Origin: Cololabis saira | Lineage: Eukaryota > Chordata > Actinopteri > Beloniformes > Belonidae | Length of the DNA stretch: 64,000 bases | Assembly (NCBI RefSeq): GCF_033807715.1 | Contig: NC_084592.1 | Location: 21,390,501-21,454,500 of the forward strand | Direction: 5' to 3' | Shown here: positions 57,801 to 64,000 of the stretch, piece by piece | How the letters are laid out: every line of letters starts with the position of its first letter | Numbering within the stretch: position 1 is the first letter of the stretch | Notes under the pieces: model-generated | Told to the model about the DNA's origin: nothing | What the model saw: only the letters and a program-made list of their open reading frames with translations | Databases searched by the model: none | Program-made: the position numbers and the translations under genes

Positions 57801-60800
57801 TATTTCAGTGGCTCAAGTAGGAAGATATAAAACAACAGGAATACCAGTGATTCGCACCATCACTGCAGTAAATACAAGGAAATGATTGAATGTACTGCAG
57901 AAGAAAAGCAGCAAAACCAAAAGTTGTAGAAGATCACAGCACGCAGGACAAGTACCTCACTTCACTACAGCGTGTGTTCCTGCCAGAGGTTTGCATGACT
58001 GAAAAGAGTTAGTTCACAATAATATCAATACAAATATTCAAGCCTCTTTCAATCCACTAAAATCTTACTCGTGTTTTTCCCCACAAAACAAAAACAAAAC
58101 AACAAAAACAACCCTTAAAATGGTGTAGCTTTCAGTGAAGGGGAATTAACATGTTAATGTTAAACCTTGCCCACATCTTCACCAAATTTACACATTTGAA
58201 CCAGAGAGTGAGTCTTCAGAGTAAGAGCTTGATATACAAGCTTGAGTGTGCAAAAATACATATGAGAAAATAACAGTAAAGGACATCATGACTCACGAGG
58301 TTTTTGATAATGCTAACAATGCTAAAGGTAGCAAAATCTTAGGACATTTTCTAAATGGCACACTAAGTTTTGCAATGACCATGCAGGATATACAGGAGTA
58401 TACAGGAGGGATATACAGTATATACTGCATACTTATTCTGCGGTCATTGATAGTACCGGTATGTACTATACAACCATGAAAACAACCAGCTAACAGATCT
58501 GTGGAAACCGGTCACATGACCAACCGTTCTGAGCGGTTTCCACTGTAGTGGCACATTACTGCATTACTGCATTACTGCATTACTGCATACACGATGCTGT
58601 TGTTCTCACACTGCATCCTTTGTAGTACAATTTGGCCAAATGAAGTCACACTGGTAGTACAATGTGTGAGTTTCAAAACAAGCGTACTAACATCTCACTT
58701 CTGAGCCATTTGATAGCCAAACAAAAAGGGCAAAACTAATGAACTTTTTTATCAACTAATATTAAGGGTGATGCAGATCAGTGGGGAGAGAGAGAAAGCA
58801 TGTTTAAAAGGAGAATTTTTAACACTTTTAACAGTTTACTGAGATGTCTGTGATAGGTTTTCATCAAAATACAACGAGGATACAATACAGCATTTATCTT
58901 TACACCCTTTACATCTCTAGTTATCGTTTTGGGCTGGAGGTAGAGTCTCGTCGAGATACTAAACGTGGCACTAAAACAGTACAGATTTAGCAAAATCAAC
59001 AACAAAAACAACTATAATGCATGTTCTTGGTTGAAAAAGTAAAAAAATTCACACAAAATGTTCCCCAGATCCCCAGTATATTACACCCTCAACTCATCAA
59101 GGTCCGGTATGGCTGCACTACTTGTTTCAGTTATTATTCTGCACAGGGCCTTTTGCAAATGGGTCTAAATCCTGTTTCAGAAACTGCTGAGATGACTTCA
59201 AATACCCAGATTAATGGTTTGAAGCACTGACCTGGATAAGTGGTTGTAACAGCTTCAAGATTTATAATTAGTGACTCAGCTGTCGTAGGAAATCTGAAAA
59301 GCAGTTCAACTTCTGTAAAGTTCACCATGTTTGAGTGACATGTGAAGGCTTTCAGAGTCCGACTCTCTGCACCACAGCCATCTTCACTACATTAACAACA
59401 TACACCAAGCGTGTTCTGCTTCTTGCAGTGATAGAGGGAAATGCAGAAGGCAGGATAAGATGGAAAAATCCCTAAAGGGAAAATCCAAAAGAAGAAGAAG
59501 CCTCTGCTCAACTGTCTTCCACACCTAACTTGTCAAGTTCCACTAGTTTATCATTTTATTGGTTCATCACGGTGCATGGACATCAGCTGTGACGTTCCAA
59601 GTAGTCGTGGTTAGATCCTTCAGTATTGGTCACAGATGATACAGGCTGTTTGTTCTGGCCTTTGTGAGACAGTAGCTGCTGTTCTGCACAGTAAAGGCAA
59701 AGTCTGCAGCTGCGGTCTAGATTCTGCACCTTTTTTTAAACGTAGCAGGTATATTTGCTGTTTTTGTGTCGTTTTTTTTGTTCCCTCCTGACACTGTCCT
59801 CCCCGAGTCTTGAGCTACTCATTAGTTAATAGTTATTTCTCTTGTACGCTCAGGAAGAGGTACTGAATTTAAGTGAAAGTTTCATGCAACCTATCCATTA
59901 AATCCTTATATAATGAGGAGGATTTAATTGTGAACAGGCACCATTGGGCTGAAGCTTATGGACGTGTTAAAAAGATGTTAAACATCATTATTTTGATGCA
60001 TTCAGCATTTAAATGTTTAAGAACTCCAACAACAATCACAGCCAGAAGGTATCAGCATCAGTCAGCAAGTGGGTATAAGTTTTCTTGCAACAAAAGGGCC
60101 AAATGGAGAGTGTTCGTACCTTGATGTCCCTGATGAGCTGCTGCGTTGGTGTTTCGATGGGAACTTTGCTGTCTATCGCTCCCTGTATGGCGTTCGCCCA
60201 CCGCATTGCTTCATTCAGCATTTTGGTGTAGAGCCGGTAAGAGTGCTTACGGCCATGCACAATTATGTTCCAGTAACCTAGGTGAAGAAGGAGAAAATTG
60301 AGACTTAAGGGTTAACTTTTAGAAATGAAATGATGAAAAGTCAACCAGCAATACAGATGGAAACATTAACACATCTTCTCTGGACAAGGGCGAACACGAG
60401 CGCTGAACCCACCAGTGTCCTTGAAGATTTTCTCATCAGGCTGCACCACAGAGCAGAGGCTGTTGAGGACCAGCGTTCCCAGTTTAGTCGCGCTGCGCTC
60501 TGACGATTTGTAATAGTCCAGCGAGTTGGTGGTGAGAACAAACCAGCGCTTCTTCAGCTTCAGAGATGTGCTCTTGGACCCCGACTTCATCTCTTTATGC
60601 AGCCACCCTGAGGAGGAAACAGAAACATACTCGTCAATCCCAGAAGTGGAAAGAAATATAGTTAATTACCCTAAAGATTCTGAACCAGCTGACCTCTGAC
60701 TAGGAACTCCTGCCCGTCGACCCTGGTGTCTCCTTTTGATTTTTGCAGCAGGCCTATCCAGTGGTGCATCTCCTCCGGGGTTTCTGTGTTGCAGTGGATC

Positions 60801-63689
60801 ACCCGGTTGGCCGTGATGATCACAAAGGAGTTTGGTCTGAAAACAGTAGCGTCACATAAACGTTTTGTTCCCCTCGGCAGTCAGAAATCAGGCAGCAGTG
60901 AGGTTTATAAGGACATTTCCTCACCTGTCTGGGTTGTCGGAGGCACAGACAGAATCAATCAAGCCCACATCTAGCGTTCCCTAGAGAGTTAAAAATAAAA
61001 ACATGAATGGAAATGTCTGCCTCTCTGGGTGGATAATTATCTTTAGAGGTCTGTATAGCTAAAAGGAACTGTTGATTTAAAATGAATATACAACCCAAAA
61101 CTGAGCCATCATGCTTAAAACAGTTCTACGGCTGAAAGCTGGAGCAGAGAGCGGGACGGAGGCAGCAGAGAGGTGGAACCGCACTAACCACAGCATTCTT
61201 CGGGTTGGCCTGTTCGTGGTGCATCTCCATGAGCTGCTCTGGGCTGGCGCTGTGGACCCGACTCAGCACATTGAACCAACCGCTGAATGGGTCAGAGGGA
61301 GTTCAGAAAGCACAAGTCAGCAAACGTGCAATTGAGATTTACCCGCGGAACCTCCACCTGTGACCACCAGGGGGCGCTTGATTTCCACATAACGCTTTCA
61401 CAGTGAAGCCCCGACCAAGTAACAACACTTACTGCCAGTACTGGAGTTGAGGGGGGATGAGGGGGGATGGCATCCCCCTTGAAATAAAAACGGCCAAAAT
61501 CATCCCCCCTGTAAAACTGCCATCCCTCCTTTCCATCCCTTATGTCATTTCATCAATGAATGTGGTTTTACTGCTATTTCAACATTTAGAGTCATCACCA
61601 GAAAAAAACTTATTTGACAATTTTTACCTGTTTCAAGTACATTTTCACTTTAAATAAGTAGGAAAATCTGCCACTGGGACAAGATTTTATCTTTATCTTC
61701 TTATTACAAGCAAAAAAAAACTGCAACACATGCAGTTTTTTCTACTTATTTCAAGTTAAAATCTACTTGAAACAGGTGAAAATTGTTGTTTTTTCCAGTG
61801 ATGATTCTTGTTTTGAGTGTAATGAGATTTTTTTTACTAAAATGAGGCATTTTAACTAGAAATAAGACAAATATTCTTGTTACGATTTTGAGTTTGTGCA
61901 GTGATCCATTTTACTTATCCTGTGAAGGACAGAGGAATATTGATAAGTTCAGAAAACTGTTTTTTATTGTTGTGTTTTGATGTATTTGATGTAAGCCCAG
62001 TGGATATTTAAAGCTTACAGAAGGCTGCATTTAACTGCTGCTATGTCATTCCTGCAGTATTTCTGCAGGTGTTTTGGTCAGTGCTATTATTTGTAATATA
62101 TTATATTATTTGTAATCAGCACAAATTATCTGTCCCCATATGATACATTCCACCATCCCCCCTGAATTCTTTTTACAACTCGAGTACTGCTTACTGCAGC
62201 ACAGATCCAGGTACATATAACATACCTGGCATCTTCAGGGGACTCTGCGTAGATGTGGTAAGTCCTCTCGTCAGTTACAACATTCAGGGCATTTTCCTTC
62301 TCGTGGTTGTCCACTATGTCCCTGCAGAGAGATCCAGAGTCAACCTTGTGACAGCAGACCACCTACGGTTCTGCTTGTTTTAAACAAATGACAACGGCTT
62401 CAATCAAAACGAAGAATCTAAAACATCTTACTTAGCTGTTCGGATATCAATGGTTCCTTTCAGTTTCTCTTCGCTGTCGTTCTCAAAGTACATGAGCTTG
62501 GACTCGCGCAGGACAAACCAGCGCATCTTCCAGTTACGGCGAGACAAAGTGGACATCCCTCCTCCTTTCTTGTAAAGCCAGCCGGATTTGAGGGAGTCCT
62601 GTTTGGCCCGGAACCACATGAAGGTGTCGTCTTTCAGGACGCACCAGCGCCGCCGCCAGGGGATCATCAGGCCACCTGAGCACAGAGGAACATTCATTCA
62701 GGACACCTTCACGACCAGACGTGGGTAATAACGAGTTACATTTACTCCGTTACATTTACTTAAGTAGGTTTTGGGAAATGTTGTACTTTTAGGAGTAGTT
62801 TTGAATCACTATACTTTTTACTTTTACTTGAGTAGATTTGTGAAGAAGAAACTGTTACTCTTACTCCGCTACATTAGGCTACGTTGAGCTGTTACTTTTC
62901 TTTTATCCCTTTTATCCACGTACGCGTCAATCTCATGACATCACTAGGTGATTCTTTGGGGAAAATGTTTGTTTTTGAGTGTTTTGTCACATTTACACAG
63001 ACTCAAACACACACACAGAGTTTCTATGAGTTCATGGGCTTGTTCTGGTTCTGGTTAAAAGAGAAAAGTACAAAGGCTTGAAATTTCTTAATTTATTTTT
63101 TTATTCTGTTATTATTTGATTTATTTTATTATTTATTAAAGTACTTGAATTTACTTTAAGATTATTTTAATTTAAGCTATTTTTCATTAATTTTATTTTA
63201 TTTATTTAATTTGCCTGAAGATGATTGTTTTGTACTTTTGTCTGTTTGAATGGTTGTGTTAAAAAAATAAATCAGACGTTACTCAACAGTTACTCAGTAC
63301 TTGAGTAGTTTTTTCACCAAGTACTTTTTTACTTTTACTCAAGTAATTATTTGGATGACTACTTTTTACTTCTACTTGAGTCATATTATTCTGAAGTAAC
63401 AGTACTTTTACTTGAGTAAAATTTTTGGCTACTCTACCCAGCTCTGTTCACGACACAGGAGAAGCTGCAGCAGCCGAGTCTGCGAGACACTCCTGAAACA
63501 AGCTGCGCATGCGAGCGGGAGACACTTGCATACCGGCTGGGCAGTCGCCTGGTGCAGCTACTCACTCTTCATGTAGAGGTATCCATGGAAGTACGGAGGC
63601 CCGCTGCCATTCAGCAGGTTCACTCTGCCGTTGGAAATCTCCTCATCCGTGTCCACGTAGCCGTCGTTGTCCTCGTCGCTGTCAATGAA
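52476..63689 (-). CDS. myo10: Myosin-X (myo10 family), C-terminal tail, 16 exons, 5' part outside the window
   Basis: Myosin X is an unconventional myosin that walks to filopodial tips, carrying integrins and other cargo through its tail. Minus-strand exons: 63689-63566, 62675-62432, 62321-62226, 61282-61189, 60980-60925, 60836-60694, 60607-60413, 60277-60120, 57705-57582, 57136-56839, 56750-56543, 56459-56323, 56125-56011, 55410-54955, 53949-53758, 52580-52476 (stop TGA 52478-52476). The lengths sum to 2745 nt (914 residues plus stop), and every splice phase agrees. Order: acidic linker, PH1N-PH2-PH1C tandem, further PH, MyTH4, FERM, closely following human MYO10. The motor, IQ and coiled-coil parts lie beyond 64000. 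Fish can carry more than one myo10 paralogue. Which one this is cannot be settled here. The end reads SVKSVSSYGTNWIR. Confidence 0.96.
52829..53211. mobile_element. Harbinger-like MITE, 383 bp, TSD TTA, in the last myo10 intron
   Basis: Left end AGCCTGATTTAAGGTTCTGC, with the complementary right end ACGCAGAACCATAATTCAGC. TTA is at 52826-52828 and 53212-53214. The interior shares long blocks with 1239-1717 (CCCTTCGGACTTCTCCGTC, GAGCGCTGAAAGTTCACTAC, AACCAATCACAGCCCTCTCG), so these are two copies of one subfamily. Confidence 0.85.
54200..54853 (+). mobile_element. L2-like LINE 3' end with (ATT)n tail in a myo10 intron
   Basis: About 54297-54410 reads YAPKLWNTLPNNIREAESVE and IFKRQLKTYLFIQAFKHEIT, the C-terminal end of an L2-type ORF2. 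A T-rich 3' UTR follows, ending GATGCACTTTGAGCTGCGAC, GGTGCTATATGAATAAAG and (ATT)n at 54799-54853. It lies opposite to myo10. Confidence 0.8.
55455..55900. repeat. AT-rich, probable LINE 3' UTR relic in a myo10 intron
   Basis: TTATTTATTTATTTTAATTT at the left is followed by A-rich AAATAAATAAA runs. It resembles 28790-29140 in composition and some blocks. No coding part is visible. Confidence 0.35.
56839..57705 (-). other. myo10 MyTH4 domain
   Basis: Two exons (57705-57582 and 57136-56839) encode NPILRYTQHPLHSPLLPLPY, then DEAVKIFNSLQ, PIIQGILQTCQDLRPLRDEV, YCQLIKQTNHVPHP and CTFLPSRGILRYLKFHLKR. The LRDEVYCQLIKQT block is the MyTH4 signature. In myosin X this domain works with FERM to bind microtubules and cargo. 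Confidence 0.93.
57706..60119. other. Long myo10 intron, no recognised element
   Basis: This 2.4-kb intron separates the PH and MyTH4 exons. It contains a small tandem repeat at 58553-58588 (units of CATTACTG/CATTACTGC). No other feature was recognised. Confidence 0.5.
60120..62675 (-). other. myo10 PH-domain block (eight-exon region, exons from 62675 to 60120)
   Basis: Successive exons read WRRRWCVLKDDTFMWFRAKQ, GWLYKKGGGMSTLSRRNWKM and RWFVLRESKLMYFENDSEEK. Then come VDNHEKENALNVVTDERTYH, GWFNVLSRVH, GTLDVGLIDSVCASDNPD, NSFVIITANRVIHC and GWLHKEMKSGSKSTSLKLKK. The last two are RWFVLTTNSLDYYKSSERS and GRKHSYRLYTKMLNEAMRW. In myosin X one PH domain is inserted within another (split PH1), and the tandem binds PI(3,4,5)P3. 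The KxGW and RRWCVL/KRWFVL strand motifs are intact in each repeat. Confidence 0.9.
61585..61905. mobile_element. 5'-truncated copy of the palindromic MITE at 45271
   Basis: Shares ATTTTTACCTGTTTCAAGTA, CTACTTGAAACAGGTGAAAA, GACAAATATTCTTGTTACG and the right end TTGAGTTTGTGCAGTG with 45271-45684. The left terminus is missing. It lies in a myo10 intron. Confidence 0.75.
62716..63446. mobile_element. hAT-like element, 731 bp, TSD TTCACGAC, in a myo10 intron
   Basis: Ends CAGACGTGGGTAATAACG and the complement of CAGAGCTGGGTAGAGTAGCC. The exact eight-base duplication TTCACGAC lies at 62708-62715 and 63447-63454. It contains repeated TTTACTTTTACTTGAGTA motifs and so is related in style, not identical, to 46461-47111. 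Confidence 0.9.
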
Positions 63690-64000
63690 CTGAAACGAGC
63701 AAAACAGCTTTATTACGGGCCTTAAACTGCTTTTTCCGGCCTTCACATTTAAAATAAAAGTGATAAAAGACATTAAAAGCTGGTTATTTTTGTAAGCACT
63801 CCATTCAAGCTAGAGGAATGACGCATTCAAAGAGTTAACACCTGCATTATTTTGTAATTTCAGAGCTCAGGTTCTGTCTGACCTCATTCATCCCAGTAGG
63901 AGGATCCCAGTCCACACACACACCCACGCAAGTCACATGCGCGTGTCAAAACGTGCATCTCTCTTTTCCTTCAGGCATTTAGCTGCTCTGACGGCGTTAA

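Overview
This is vertebrate nuclear DNA, almost certainly from a teleost fish. Genes are split by introns with GT-AG (once GC-AG) junctions, and the window carries a methionine-rich gamma-M crystallin, a class typical of fish lenses. The space between genes is full of repeat types common in fish: hAT, Harbinger-like and mariner-like MITEs, L2-like LINE relics, a tRNA-derived SINE, and long (CA)n, (AT)n and (TAGA)n arrays. Most long reading frames in the window are repeat shadows. The real genes were found by exon-by-exon reading of conserved protein blocks with matching splice phases.

Layout: 1-20364 is the 5' end of fmnl2 (formin-like 2, minus strand), with exon 1 at 20251-20364, exon 2 at 2731-2814 and a 17.4 kb first intron. 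20.5-20.9 kb is its GC-rich promoter side. 21-25 kb is a nest of mobile elements. 27908-28642 is a complete three-exon gamma-M crystallin gene (plus strand) with TATA box and poly(A) signal. 28.7-32.1 kb holds a LINE-1-like relic split by a mariner-like MITE and a 5'-truncated LINE with an open reverse transcriptase frame. 33267-40399 is a complete four-exon sumo3 gene (minus). 42347-46014 is a complete seven-exon pttg1ip gene (minus). 46-50.5 kb is intergenic and contains a hAT element and a decayed L2-like LINE. 50876-63689 is the 3' part of a myosin-X gene (minus): 16 exons, 914 codons, PH tandem, MyTH4 and FERM domains, and 3' UTR.

The genes do not form one pathway. fmnl2 and myo10 both act in filopodia and lamellipodia, but their proximity is best read as chance. 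SUMO3 and PTTG1IP also lie close together in human 21q22.3, so that pair looks like conserved synteny. I did not find a new biological system. The most useful second-look items are a GC-AG intron and a mixed SUMO2/SUMO3-type precursor in sumo3, an orphan exon-like open frame inside a sumo3 intron, nested transposon insertions with readable order, a sumo3 first intron built almost entirely of back-to-back elements, a hairpin just upstream of the crystallin promoter, and an EF-hand-loop-like stretch before the myosin-X PH domains.

All TSD, TIR and splice calls were read by eye. Family names for repeats are by resemblance and were not checked against a library.
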